Below, in pieces: positions 13,447-25,797 of a stretch of DNA of 64,000 nt (position 1 is its first letter; each line of letters starts with the position of its first letter). A program made the translations under genes and the position numbers. Source of the DNA: Myoxocephalus aenaeus (Eukaryota > Chordata > Actinopteri > Perciformes > Cottidae); NCBI GenBank assembly GCA_038501785.1, contig JBAMJR010000031.1:5912501-5976500 (forward strand), read 5' to 3'. A model generated the notes under the pieces. The model was not told where the DNA came from and did no database searches. It saw only the letters and a list, made by a program, of their open reading frames with translations.

Positions 13447-14191
13447 GGACTGGTGGGGGTCCTCAGAGCCTGGGGAGCACACGCTGTTGATAAATAATGA
13501 ACCTGTGTGTGTCGCTTACCATAATGCCATTTGAAAGAAAATTATGTTTTTCCTGCACCATAAATCATACCTCTGATTCATAGGAACATTGAAGTCGGGG
13601 ATCACAGAGAAAGATGTACTTTTACTGTTGGTAATGGTAGTTTCATGCTCCTTAATTCAGTACTCGTTAGGCAGTTCTGTGCATTGAATCCTGTTCTCTG
13701 TGCAGGTAAAGCAGTAAAAGTGTATCATAAATTGATATGATTATGCCAACCTAACATATTTTTGTGACCACGGCTCAGTGTTTGTGTCAGCATAAAGGTT
13801 TTCACATAACTTACTGATCATAAACATATTGAATTCACAAGTTTACAAAAAAAGCACAGACACAGAGGGCAAAAATGCTGTAGGAGTCAGTAGAGAGCAG
13901 GCAAATGTATCACTGGAGGAAAGGTGCCACTGCCGGTGCCACAGCAGTACCCTCGTCCCATCAAGCTCATAGTTTTTTGGCTAAGAGCAAAATGTCAAAA
14001 ACTCCAGTTTTTAGTATATGATGTCTGTGGAGTAGACATGCATGGAGGCGTGGGTTTACACACTTATACTCTAAGATCAGCTCCACTTGTGCCTTGCAAC
14101 CCCCCCACCTCCCCATTTTCTGGGAGTTACATTCCACACATAAAATATGCAACCCAAAAGCCTCTGGGCCCCCGAAGAAATAAAGAGGACA

Positions 14192-14205
14192 GTTACCGTG
14201 GCAAC
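14192..14205. promoter_or_regulatory. RFX X-box-like site
   Basis: GTTACCGTGGCAAC differs at two positions from the palindromic X-box GTTGCCATGGCAAC and keeps both GTTNCC and GGCAAC half-sites. It is the third such site in the window. No promoter or exon is visible beside it. Confidence 0.4.
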
Positions 14206-15342
14206 CTTGAACAACAGCAGCACACAACATCCCGCTGATGGACAGCACACTCCAGGAGGCTGGTGCACAGGTGCTATTTTCTTACAAAACATAAAGAAAA
14301 AAAAAAGAAAAGAAAAAAAAATTACCTTAGCAAATGCTCTTTTTTTCAGGGACCTTTATGACTTTTGGGGCTCAGATATCTTATGTTCAGTGTCCAAATT
14401 TGTTGTTCTTCTTATCACTACCTTCAGACATCCAGACAGTTTTTGAGAAATTCTGAAGGTCGTACAGTAAACTCGCTGCCAACTATGCATATACATAAAT
14501 TATTAAAAACTGCTCAGAAATCAGTTAAAAAAATGTGTTTCATATATGGGTAGTACAATCAGATTGCTTGGGAATGCAATACACACAAGCAGTAATTCTT
14601 TTGTTGGTTATCCAATGGAAACAAAAGCAGTATTAACGTGATATCTCAATTCTTTGCAGGTAAAAACATCCGTTGGCAGACAGTGAGGAAAAATGTAGCA
14701 AGTGTCTCTAATGTGATAATAAAAGGAGATGAAAACCCCAAAGGAAACATGTGAAAGATAAAGGGATGCAGAGGGGGAGTGGGAGTTGTGTTTGAGGATG
14801 TGTTAGTGGCATGGAGCGTGGGTCCGGTTCCCACAAAACACTTGATCAGCCTAATTAAAAGGAACCTTGGCATGATACGTTCTGAACAGTGGGGACTCGG
14901 GCCTTGTGCCAAGTCTACACTCACCTCCTCTCTCCCACACACATCCAGACACTGCCATCAGCCACCACAACATGAGGAATCAAAGAGAGAAAGCAAATTC
15001 TGGGCAAATTCTCAAGACGCTCTTGCTTTGTGATCCAGCAAAAACAAGGCAGGAAACGGTATTTGAAGCACAGCAGAGGCTCACTGTCAAGATGTATCTG
15101 CTGTCACTGACCACTGGCTCTCCTGTTTGTCCTCTTAGTCTGAAAAGCGCATTCAGAGTCCCTTCGACAAAGTATACTGAGTATTAAAGTGAGTCATCTT
15201 TGGCAACTCATGGAAAGAAAACCAGTCTTTTGGAGCACTACTGTACTTATGAATCAAACTTATGTATGTGGATGGACTGCCAGGACTTAATGCGTTGCAC
15301 ATTGCTGGAGCATGCAAACACATATGTACTGTATCCTAGCAC

Positions 15343-15344
<2 letters not shown>

Positions 15345-15386
<42 letters not shown>
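15345..15386. repeat. (CA)n microsatellite, about 42 bp
   Basis: A short pure AC tract, followed 25 bp later by a second small CA cluster. Confidence 0.97.
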
Positions 15387-15388
<2 letters not shown>

Positions 15389-16069
15389 CGACAGCAAGCA
15401 CAGCGCAGGCACACACACAACGCATGTTTGTTTAAGCATTTTTTTTCTTTTTCTCCAAAATAGACTCACCAGGGTTGCTACAACAGTAGGACACCATCTA
15501 CAAAACAACCGAGCTCAGCAGAAGACTATCATCTTACACAGGGGAAAAAAATATATATTTTGATTGGGTAAGAAACTGGAAAATATTAGAGAGTAATACT
15601 CTGGACACAAGCTTTTTTTCAGAATTCAAAGGGAGAATCTTGGTTGTATTATTGTAAATAATAAAAAATCATAATTCCATTCCATGAAAGGTTATATTTA
15701 ACACTATAAAATGACTCTCACTAGTAAGTCCAACTTTTGTTCCTACTGTAGACATCATGCACAGTACAAATGTGTATTTACAAAATGAATTATCAACCAG
15801 AATTTGTATGGCCATTGCAGCACTTTTCAATCATTTTGACAGGATTCAAATGGATGTGTTCATTCAATATTTCTCAATCATAAATTCTTGAGCTCTGCAG
15901 AAAAGTTTGAGCCTCTGGTGACGAGTGAATCAATGAAGCATGCTCCATCCAGTGTTTGACCTCCACTATCTGCACCCTCGACTTTTACTGTGAAAGTGAA
16001 CCACGCTGTTGTCATTTCAATGATAAGACAGCAATGTATATTGTTCCTCTGAATGTCAACTTGCCTACA

Positions 16070-16101
16070 GCCCCACCTGTCCATTCAAAGACAGGTGGGG
16101 C
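16070..16101. other. perfect 12-bp stem hairpin with E-boxes
   Basis: GCCCCACCTGTC and its exact reverse complement flank an 8-nt spacer. Each arm carries an ACCTG/CAGGT E-box of the type bound by ZEB and SNAIL repressors, which recognise paired sites. As DNA it is a divergent E-box pair. As RNA it would form a short stable hairpin, too short for a typical microRNA precursor. Confidence 0.6.
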
Positions 16102-17166
16102 CGTTCCTCCAGCATGCTACAGTGAGCAGACAGCAGAAGACAAGCAGGTAATGGGATTGCCACACCCTGTTTGGGTTCAAAGCCATAGGAGCTCTCAGCT
16201 GTAGGACAGAACGCTGGGATGTGTCTGGGGAGCATCGCTGGATGCTGGAACTGCTCAACCTGCACAAGCTCATTGTTTGCCGCTGCCTCAATCTATGTAG
16301 GAAAGAAACAAGAACGAACATTAAAAAGAAATGTCCGCAAAAATAATGGTGTAGAAATATGTGGGCATGCAGGCATGTGTGCACCAATGTGCATGCGTAC
16401 ATATGCACAGTAGTGTCATGACATGGCTCTTTCTCCCCCATGCCAACTTTCTGGATCTGCACCTTTGAGATAAAAGAGACGAGAGGAAGCCTTGGTGCTT
16501 TTTCAACCTGTACTCTATTCCATTCACATTAACTATTACTCCCTTTTCTCTTCTTGTTTTCTCTATCTATAGAACACAGGTTGTCACCGTTCATTTTTCA
16601 GTTTCCGCACAGCCATGAGGACCCTCGAGAATTACCTATGCTTTCAGATTAGGAACCTGTAATTCCTTTTATTGTTGAGGCTATAATGAATATCATAAGA
16701 TGCTTATTTTGTGAGAATAAAGTCTGTATTTGAATGATGAGCATGTGCACTGGGTGGGTTTTCCTCTTTTCAACCATGCGTCATTCTCTCGCCTAACACC
16801 CACCTTCCATATGGAGATAAATCCAACAGCTCTATGCTGCATCCAGTCTTGTTCTACCCTCCCTCCCACCTCAACTATATAAATAACAAACTTCCCAAAT
16901 CCCTATATCCATGGCCTACAGGTTATCTCCCCCCCACTCTAGACAAAATCCTGGTCCCTCTGTCAGAGAAAGAGAGACAGAGAAAGGACCATATAGACAC
17001 ACAATGACACAGAGAGACACAGAGGGGAGGATGCAAAGAGTCAGACAGAGAGAGAAACAAGTACAGAGAGAAACAAGAAGCATGGAGAAAAACAGCAATG
17101 CTGTTAAGACAGAGAAGCAACAAGAAATTGTAAACACGTTCCCTTTTCCAACGGCCTTTATCAGAA

Positions 17167-17187
17167 GGGGGGGGGGGGGGGGGGGGG
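17167..17187. repeat. poly-G run (21 nt)
   Basis: A homopolymer of 21 G. It makes the Gly-rich and Pro-rich segments of the frames on the two strands. Confidence 0.95.
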
Positions 17188-17446
17188 ACCTGTCAACGAT
17201 TGTTAACACATGTGTCCAGGCTTCCTCTAGGCCGTTTACTTGGAGACTGAAGGAGGCTCAGCACCAAAGATTTATGGCTCCCGGGGAAGAAAGGGAAGTG
17301 TGTTATTGATAAGTTGCACAGAGAAGGCAAGGGCACCCACTGCAGTAATTAGAGGATGAACTTGCAGGCCATTGATTGAATGGAGTCCTGGACAGAAACA
17401 TGAGCCTCCTTATACAGTACTCAAGTCACAGTGTGACCTCAGTGTG

Positions 17447-17481
17447 GACAGGTGACCAGGTGACCAGGGGACAGGTGACCT
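17447..17481. repeat. short tandem of CAGGTGAC units
   Basis: Three CAGGTGAC copies, the first two adjacent and the third separated by a CAGGGGA stretch. Each includes a CAGGTG E-box. The clustering is visible; function is unknown. Confidence 0.6.
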
Positions 17482-18338
17482 CACCTCTTAATATAGGCTA
17501 AAAGTGTGTATCATCATAGGTAAGGACTCAGAAACAGTCTAAATATGATCAACAAATAAGCCTCTACAGCTGGTGTTGCGTCAGAACGCAGCAATATAAC
17601 GATCAATGATGAGCAGCCAGGCCCATGTTGGAGTGTCTATGTGTGTGTCTGTGCGTGCACAGTGTGTCACTGTGTACATGTGGGTGGAGGGGAGGGGGCG
17701 CTGCTCCTGTTAAAGCCCAGTATTATCCCAGCATTCACCAGTGTTTCCAGTGACCACAGGCTTGGAGGCCGGCCCAGTCCTTCTAGACACTGCTTAGCAA
17801 TGGGACCCACCATTGTTTGATTTGGCTGCATATTCCAGTGTTTTCAGCATTGCCTCAAAGAGGAGGGGTCAGTGGAAGCACTGAAGAAGTCTGGGCTGAA
17901 AGGAGGAGGAGAAGCGAGGCTAGAGTCGGCCTTCTTCCCATTCCCCAGCTTCCCTAGAACTTTGGAAAAAACAACAGATGCAAGTTCCATTTGGTACCAA
18001 CAATAATTCTCAGCTTGTTTCAATCAGCTGTTGCATCAGATAGGTTTACGCCATCAAGATGACGATAGGAAAGATGGTCATAGGTATCTTTAGTCAAGGC
18101 AGAGAATGGTAAATATATTCCAGAGTGTTCTTTCTGTCATTGTGTTTGCAATGCGTGCATGTAACCTTGCAAATAAAAAACACTAGTAATGGTCATTTGT
18201 AGTTTCTCCATTTCCATCTGTCATCTACATCATTGATTCTGTCAAATTAAAGCTCATAAAAAATATTATTTATAACCATAGAAATAGAATAGGAGTAGTA
18301 TGGACATTGAACTGTTTTACGTGGTCACGCTGGTTACA

Positions 18339-18371
18339 TAAATTAAGCCAAACAAAGTGTGGCTTAATTTA
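18339..18371. other. perfect 12-bp AT-rich inverted repeat
   Basis: TAAATTAAGCCA and its exact complement are separated by 9 nt. The surrounding sequence is otherwise unremarkable. It could be a cruciform-prone site or a pair of homeobox-type half-sites. Confidence 0.6.
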
Positions 18372-19462
18372 ATGTGGTTTTTTATTTAATGTGCTTTGTG
18401 TCATGACTGTGTGGATAACAAATGAAGCTGTACATTTTTCTGATTTAATCTAGCTCTCTGTGTTTCGCAACGTAACTACTCCACTTCTCGTTTTAGTCGT
18501 TACTGCAAAAGCTCGCCTAAGTCAGTTTGTGACTTGCAGTAAGTTGGTTTAGTTTATAAGAAAGTGAGCCCACTTCAACAGACACACACAAATGGATGCA
18601 ACTCTAGATCTGACCATGCTGCTACGTTGATTTGAATGGCAATGTCTGTTCTACTATTATTTCATTTCCATGTTATGAACCTTTTCTTAAGGACAGTTTA
18701 GTTTAGCCACATTTCATAGCAGGCATTATGCATAAAAGGTGAATTGTTGCCATGACTGGAGAGCATTCAGTGTGAGCAGTTCATCGTAACCAACGCTGAG
18801 GAACTTCCAAGACACAAACCCACCGGAATCCTTTTGTCCCCCAGAGGATTGCACATTTTAACAGTGCAGAGCTTCCATGCGTAGCCAGGAGCCGGTCTGG
18901 AAATCTGAATCCCTCCATCTCATTAATAGTAGATGCCCTCCATCCAGGGTTGGAGATGCCTGAATAATCCTCTCCTGGGTTTTTGTCATTCAAATGTATT
19001 CCACCGAATGAGACACCTGTTCTTCAACTTCGGTCTCCATGACTTTGCCATGAGCTTTCCTCCTGTGGCACCATGGATACTCTTGTTTTGCTCACTGACG
19101 GACCCATAGACTGGGCACACTTTCTAGGGACACCTTATACTGTGTGGTAGCAGTGCAGACAATGTCCTCTTCCATTATGCAAGCAGCATTCTGTGCAGCA
19201 GAACACCTTCAACGGGACAAAACCCAAATGAATCCACTCTGACTATAAAATAGATTTCACTAAGCGCAGTAACTAGAGTGTACTCCTCTTCCTCTTACCA
19301 AACACACCTACCCCCACTCTTTGTATTTCCCTCATCCGGACTTATCCTCCATTTCTGCCCAGGTGAGTGTTGTTCAAGCTGCAGCAGCAGTGGAATTACA
19401 CAGGCAAGACGAAGAAAGCGGACAATTATCTTCAATATCTGTCAGACACATGACAGCAACAG

Positions 19463-19476
19463 CCCCCCCCCCCCCC
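19463..19476. repeat. poly-C run
   Basis: About 14 C, lying 26 bp before the CA tract that follows. Confidence 0.93.
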
Positions 19477-19501
19477 TTCAACTCCTTCACTTCCCACCAC
19501 C

Positions 19502-19502
<1 letters not shown>

Positions 19503-19568
<66 letters not shown>
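19503..19568. repeat. (CA)n microsatellite, about 66 bp
   Basis: A pure AC tract. A pyrimidine-rich CTCTCT stretch follows at about 19630-19685. Confidence 0.98.
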
Positions 19569-19570
<2 letters not shown>

Positions 19571-19803
19571 CAAAGGAAAGTACAAAGAATGGGGGTGTGC
19601 TGCTCTTTTGATTGTTCAGAGGCATAGAAATTGTCTCTCTCTGTCTTTCCCTCTGCCTCTCTCTCTCCTGCCCCCCTCTTTCTCGATGCCTTTTTCTGCT
19701 CATTACCCACCACATTTGCATGCAGTCTGCCAAAGAGCAGGCAACGATGGGGAGGGAAATAAAATAAAAGGATTAGAACAATGGTAATTACTGATGCTAC
19801 ATG

Positions 19804-19909
<106 letters not shown>

Positions 19910-20186
19910 TTTATGTGTGTGTATACGTATGCATGCATGTGTGGCAGAAAGTGAAGTACAGAAAATGCGTTTAATATGAATTAATCTTAGAAAGGATTTT
20001 AAAGAGGGATAAGCAAAAAAGCTTAAAAGAGGTGTAATTAAAATCTGCGTTCAACCCTTCTTTTGCATCAAAACAACTCCAACATGCGGTACTTTCTCTC
20101 ATTCAAAAAAAAAATAAGCAAAATTGTATACAGATAAACAGTTTCAGTCTGAAAACAAAAACAACAAAAAAGGAAACACATTTTAC

Positions 20187-20206
20187 ACAACAACAACAAC
20201 AACAAC
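20187..20206. repeat. (CAA)n microsatellite
   Basis: About six to seven CAA units inside a 100-bp A-rich stretch. Confidence 0.9.
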
Positions 20207-20919
20207 AAAACAATGAACGCTATCTAACCTTTCCCTCTGTGTAAAGCAAAAGTGCAAAAAAGTTAATAGTTTGAACCAAGCATAATAAGGAAACTGGTTC
20301 TGAGTTTCCCAGCACTATACTGAGAAAGTGTACTAAGTTATTATATTTTCCAACTTTTCAGTATGTCCTTGGGGTCTTTACCTTCCAGAATTGCCAGCTA
20401 ATGCCCTCTGGGTAGAGAGGCTCCATAACTGACATGAGCTCAAGCATGCAGACAAGACCTAATAGAGCTGGCCCATATCAGCAGAGCTGGAGGGATGGTA
20501 AGGACTGGCCGTATCGCAGCCCTGGGTAAGACCTGCAGGAAAGACTCTTTCAGAGCAGGGAAGGTCGATGAAAGACCCCCATGTGCCACAGAATGGATTA
20601 TGTCTCCTTCCCTCTCAGCGCACTGATAACCACATCAGCTTCAAGGACCCCCTCAGGGCCGGTGCAGGTGAGGCTAGCTATCTCTCTCACTTATAATCAT
20701 GAAGCCTTGATGCATTAACTGTGTTTCAGATGCATGCGACTGTGGAGCAGTCCAAGCTAAAGGGAACGGATCGGGATAAAAGATGGAATGTGTTAATGTG
20801 GAGGAAGTGGAAACTGGAGACCAATCAGCAGAAGCACGACAAAGCTAGCGAATGCTAACCTTTGAAGGACTAGCAGTTTGAAAGAGGCGGGTGAGTGGGG
20901 ATCTGTGATAATAGCACAC

Positions 20920-21240
20920 ACTTGATCACGCCATTACCTCGAATTAGGGATAATTAGCCTCGGTAAACTGGGCACGAAACACGCCTATGATGTTGGGCCC
21001 AGAAGGCATGCTGTGGTACCTTTTACAGCCCGGTGGCTGATTTTGGGCACACACAACTGCTGCTCACAGCAAGGCGAGGAAGCGATAAAAGAGTGGGCTC
21101 GGCTGGCTGGTAGCAAACTGGGAGTAATTATCAAAGAGAGCTTATAATCAAACATCCGAATCGCAAACACGGACTATAAAACCCCTTTGGCTTACATCCA
21201 GGAGTCGTTTTATCCAATTAGGTAAATGGCTGTAATGTGG
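20920..21240. other. candidate conserved non-coding block
   Basis: Repeat-free and moderately GC-rich, with homeobox-type words GAATTAG and TAATTAG at 20941-20957 and a TAATTATCAAAG word at 21125-21136. The latter joins a homeobox core to a TCF/LEF-like TCAAAG. The density of such words resembles vertebrate developmental enhancers. Conservation is not tested. Confidence 0.28.
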
Positions 21241-22549
21241 GGGATTGAGGTGGGGATGAGGGGAGGGGGCTGATGCAATAAACGAATGGGGCTCTACAAT
21301 CATACATTGCAGGGGATATCTGCCAATATTTTTGTCTTTCAGTTATTTTCCATTGTTTTTCCATTGAAATCGCCCCCAGAATCAGATGACTGAAAACCTG
21401 TTTGTTTGTTGGGTCTGCATTTTAGTCACTTCCAATCTGGCTACGGCGATGATTTTTGGCATTGTTTTCCCATTCCAATGAACATTAACTGTTGCTGTAT
21501 TCAATCACCAACTGTTACAATAGGGGGAAAAGTAAATCCAAAGGTGTAGCTTGTTTCAGAGAAAAGGTTTGGCTTTAAACATGACAGATTACGCCTGGTC
21601 AAGATCTGCTAACCAGCGAGCAGATGCTGGATGATCCAAGTAGCCACATTAAGTCTCCTTAAAAACCGTATGTACATACAAATCACCATCAACCACAAAA
21701 CAGTTGAGTAATGACTGAGAGGTAAACCAGTGACTTTAGCTCTCATTTTAAAAGGGTCCTGGTGGTTTTGATGTACCACAACCCCTTGTCATTTCCTTTC
21801 AAGATCAGTATTTAAACACTGATTGCGACAGCTCTTACTTTAAAGAGCTCTTGCCTCACTTACCTCTGTGCGAGTTAACTGGGAGCAGGATTGTTCAGTG
21901 GTGATGAAATCCAGATACAACTCAGTGCATGTGTGTGCAACAACTCCCCACCTCAACCACACTGGCGAGGAATGTATGAGGCTGGGGAAAGAGGGGAAAG
22001 ATACCGAACGTGTGGCCTTCAGAGCTCCTAAAACCTCTGTAAACATTCCACATCACCTTGACACTTCATAGGCTACTGGACAACCTGAAGTTCCTTTTCT
22101 ATGAGTGACAAGCTTTGCACTGTGGGCTGTTGCCATGCACTTGTTAACCCTGCTCCTCTTCCCTTCTGCCATTCAAGGGACAGCTCACACTACCACAATA
22201 CTGTGTTAAAAGCTATGCAAATAGCAATTTCAGACACCACAAGCAAGAGCGGGATATTTATGGGGAAGCCTCAGAGAAGCACAGAGAAACATCAATACAA
22301 GACACCAATCTGAATAGGCAGTTCTGGTGTGGGCAACTGTTCTGTTACAGGCACATATTCACAATATAAAAGCACCATTCCAAAATTAGATATTCATCAT
22401 TGAAAGAATATTCCAATATTTGGGGACATTGTCTAAATTGTGAGAGCAGATTATAACATATTGACTTGTTTTCAGCTCTGTGATGTGCTTTTCCTTTATC
22501 ATAAAGTGTGCAAGCAGAAGGGATTATATATTTAATCTACAGAGGAAAC

Positions 22550-22916
22550 TAGAGAGGCACAAATACTGATACAGATTTCGGATATTGGTCTGACACTGAT
22601 GCAAATAGCTGGTCTGGGTATCAGTGACTATAGGCCGATCTGTGATTGGATCCCAATATTTCAATAAACAACAATTCAGTACATTTATATCTGCATAATC
22701 TCTAACATTTGGTTTAACAACATTATGAAAGCAATGTTTAAGTCAAGCCTGATGTTGCCTTACCCATAACAGAATGAAACTTGTCACTTCCACACAGCGA
22801 GACATACAGCTAACTAATTAAATATCATCAGATCAGTATCCGGCATCAGCCGATGCTTAAAGCTCAGGTATCTTTACCAGTATCGGGACTGAAAAAGTTG
22901 GATCTGTGCATCTCAA
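22550..22916. mobile_element. non-autonomous hAT-like element, 367 bp
   Basis: Degenerate terminal inverted repeats match at 13 of 17 positions (TAGAGAGGCACAAATAC against TTGAGATGCACAGATCC read from the other strand). The 8-bp flanks GAGGAAAC (22542-22549) and GTGGAAAC (22917-22924) match at 7 of 8, the duplication length typical of hAT transposition. The interior carries GGATATTGG and CAGTATCCGG words typical of the TAGGGATGCACCGAT family of fish elements. It has no coding capacity, so it would have been moved in trans by a hAT transposase. Confidence 0.75.
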
Positions 22917-23059
22917 GTGGAAACCGCTTATAGTGATCACTTCTACGGTAATCAACTACTAATATGGATCAAAAATCTTGGGACAGAATTATTCACATAC
23001 AAATACTGTTTAAATAATGTGCTTATCGTAATTCACTCACAATGTTTATTTTTGATATC

Positions 23060-23430
23060 TTCATACACGACAACCAGGCGGCAACCTCATACAAGACAAT
23101 GCGGAAGTGCCTTACACTTGTATTATTTCTAATAACCAGCAGGGGGCAACTCCTCTGGTGGCAAAAAGAAGTCGGATTATATAGAAGTATATGAGCAAAT
23201 GTATTCTCACTTTATGTATTACCTCAGTAAACATTATACAAAATCATTTATGGTCTCAATCGCTATGTACAAGTCTTCTCTAATACAGCATGATGTCCAT
23301 TTATTAAATTATGGTTCCATGAATAGTAAAATAGATGATAAAGCAGGCTTCAGGGCATTAATACCTTGCGACTGTCAGGTTGCCACCAAAGTGTCGTCCA
23401 GTCTCGGTGTGGTCTATGTTCTTGTCTAAT
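23060..23430 (+). repeat. copy of a dispersed fish repeat
   Basis: I recognise several words in order: GCGGAAGTGCCTTACACTTG, CCAGCAGGGGGCAACTCC, AAAAAGAAGTC, ATTACCTCAGTAAACAT, TTATGGTCTCAATCGCTA and ACAGCATGATGTCCATT. These recur, slightly altered, in many percomorph genomes. The copy is diverged, has no clear ends and encodes nothing. It includes a CTCF-like CCAGCAGGGGGCA core at 23136-23148. Class unknown to me; identification is from memory. Confidence 0.5.
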
Positions 23431-24534
23431 CTTTCAGTGTGTTTTCAGTTCATACAAGTTAATAGTAAACCCTTTGGTCCCTATCAATATCTTATCAAAA
23501 AAACTATGGTGTGGTGATGGTCAAAATGTTAATTGAATCATTATTTAGTTTTTTACTTCATCAGCTGGTGCCGTGTGCACAATGAAACCATTCCGCCGTT
23601 CATCTGCTAACCGGCAAAGCCTCCCCCAAGCCGGGCCCTGCTGAGGGAAAAGCGAAAAACAAGTTTGTAAATAGTGAAGCTGTGTTTCGTAACTTTTTGT
23701 TCATGTAATGAACATACAAATGTCAATTAAATGGTAATCTGCATGAGAAATAAAGAAGAATCAAAGGAGTTTGGTTATAATGTTCATCAGTGAGATTCTT
23801 CTCAAGATTTCATTATTGTGTGTTTTTTAATGTTTACATTAGGTTCATAATTTAAAAATTTTAAATTTCGTTTTTTTAGTTATTTAATTACTGTTTTATT
23901 TGAAAAGGACTCAGATCCTTTTTAAATAATTTCAATTTATTATTTTAGAAAAAAAAGAAGGTTTTGTTAATACTATAAAGAAACACAAATAAGATTACAC
24001 ATTAAAGTGATCCCCAGGGGATAAAAATAGAGTGAGAAGCACAGGTGAGCATGCAAAAAATGCCTTTGCATGTGATTGCCTATGCACGATTGTGTCAGAA
24101 GGCTTTTGTGGGCTTTTGTCAGAAGGGATGTACACACCGACTCCTCCAGATGCAAACACCTACAGTGCGCTCAGCCTCAAACTCCTCCACTTATAAACTC
24201 CAATATAAGTTACAGCCTCTAAAGGTAGGAATGTGGCACTTTAACTCTTTCCTGCCTATACAGGCTGCAGTCGACAGCCCTCCCCAGCCCAGGGCCCGCC
24301 AACAGACTCACTCAGGCATGAGATGCTGGCTGTGCGTGCATGTACAGGGCATGTCCTACATGAGCAGACACATACAGGGCTGCTCGAGAGTGAGGTGGAC
24401 TCCATCCCCGCGGGGCCTTAACAGGAAAACACAAGAACAACTGGGATGGTGTTTCCAGTAAACACCTCAGTGTTACAGTGCAGGTGTCATGCAGTAGAAA
24501 GAGCAGCACACGGGTGAGTGTCAGTCTGAGTCTG

Positions 24535-24641
<107 letters not shown>

Positions 24642-25218
24642 CTTTCTTGTGTTTGCCCTCCAAGAGAGACGAGTGGCATGCTTTCAGGAAATAAATGTTT
24701 GTAGAACATTACAGATCTTTGAATTTGTGTCTGACAACATAATCATTTGTGCCTCTGGTCTTACATACAGTAGTTTAGTTTGTGGTCATCCAATTGCATA
24801 ATTTGTTCTCACCATACATCATTTTGTCAGTTGATGAAGAGTAGAGACCCACGTGGTGATTGATGTGATTTACTGCATAACCTCTGAATATTCAATCATG
24901 AGGCTCACTCCTGCTTTAAAACAATCCAAATGCTGTCGACCAGAGAGCAACACTGCTGTCTTAAACATTTACTGGTGGCTGCTTTGGCTTAACAGTGGGT
25001 ACAGATCACAGACGTGTCATCACTCAAATGTTCCCGATGGGATGTTTTCAAGCTTTGATTTGGGTTTACTGCGTGCCCCTATCACTTTGGTGGAACCACG
25101 CAAGAGCCACAAAATTAAGAATTTGTTGTTATTCCTACAGTGTGAGTTTGCTTGCACATGCTTACATATCCACATATACATGTGAGCATGCATGTATATG
25201 TACACATGCAAAATAAAC

Positions 25219-25220
<2 letters not shown>

Positions 25221-25250
<30 letters not shown>
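25221..25250. repeat. (TGTC)n tetranucleotide microsatellite
   Basis: About seven and a half perfect TGTC units. Confidence 0.97.
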
Positions 25251-25251
<1 letters not shown>

Positions 25252-25273
25252 AAAAACGAGGGCGTTAGACTCC

Positions 25274-25288
25274 TTAATGAATCATTAA
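25274..25288. promoter_or_regulatory. perfect palindrome with homeobox and bZIP cores
   Basis: TTAATGAATCATTAA is a perfect palindrome around a central A. It carries two outward TTAAT/ATTAA homeobox-type half-sites and a central TGAATCA close to the AP-1/Maf core. It sits in a short repeat-free stretch just after the TGTC tract. Confidence 0.4.
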
Positions 25289-25653
25289 TCCGCAGACAGG
25301 CAACAGATGCAGCCGTGGACAACTTCTATAGACACTGCACAGGTGGGAGGGAGAGGCCGGGCCTGGGAGGTGGAGGGATGTTTTGACAATTTAGGAACAA
25401 ATGGGAGAAATATCATAAGGATTAGAAATTAGATACAACGTATGGTTCTCTATGCGGAAGAAACAGTTGACATTATCTCAAGATGCACAGACAATAGCCG
25501 TGCAAAGGGAATTTGATCTGCTAAAAGGTCAAACAGAAATTCCATATGACCGTTTTTTCTGCTTGTATCATGCACATGTTTACACGCATGCATCTGTCTC
25601 CTTCAAAAGCGTGCAAGCATATCACTCCAGATTTATAAAAGCGTGAAACAAAG

Positions 25654-25797
<144 letters not shown>

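Noticed and set aside
16911..17309. 132-aa frame with Arg/Glu-rich sequence
   Set aside because: Translation of a GAGACAGAGA purine stretch and a 21-G run; no domain.
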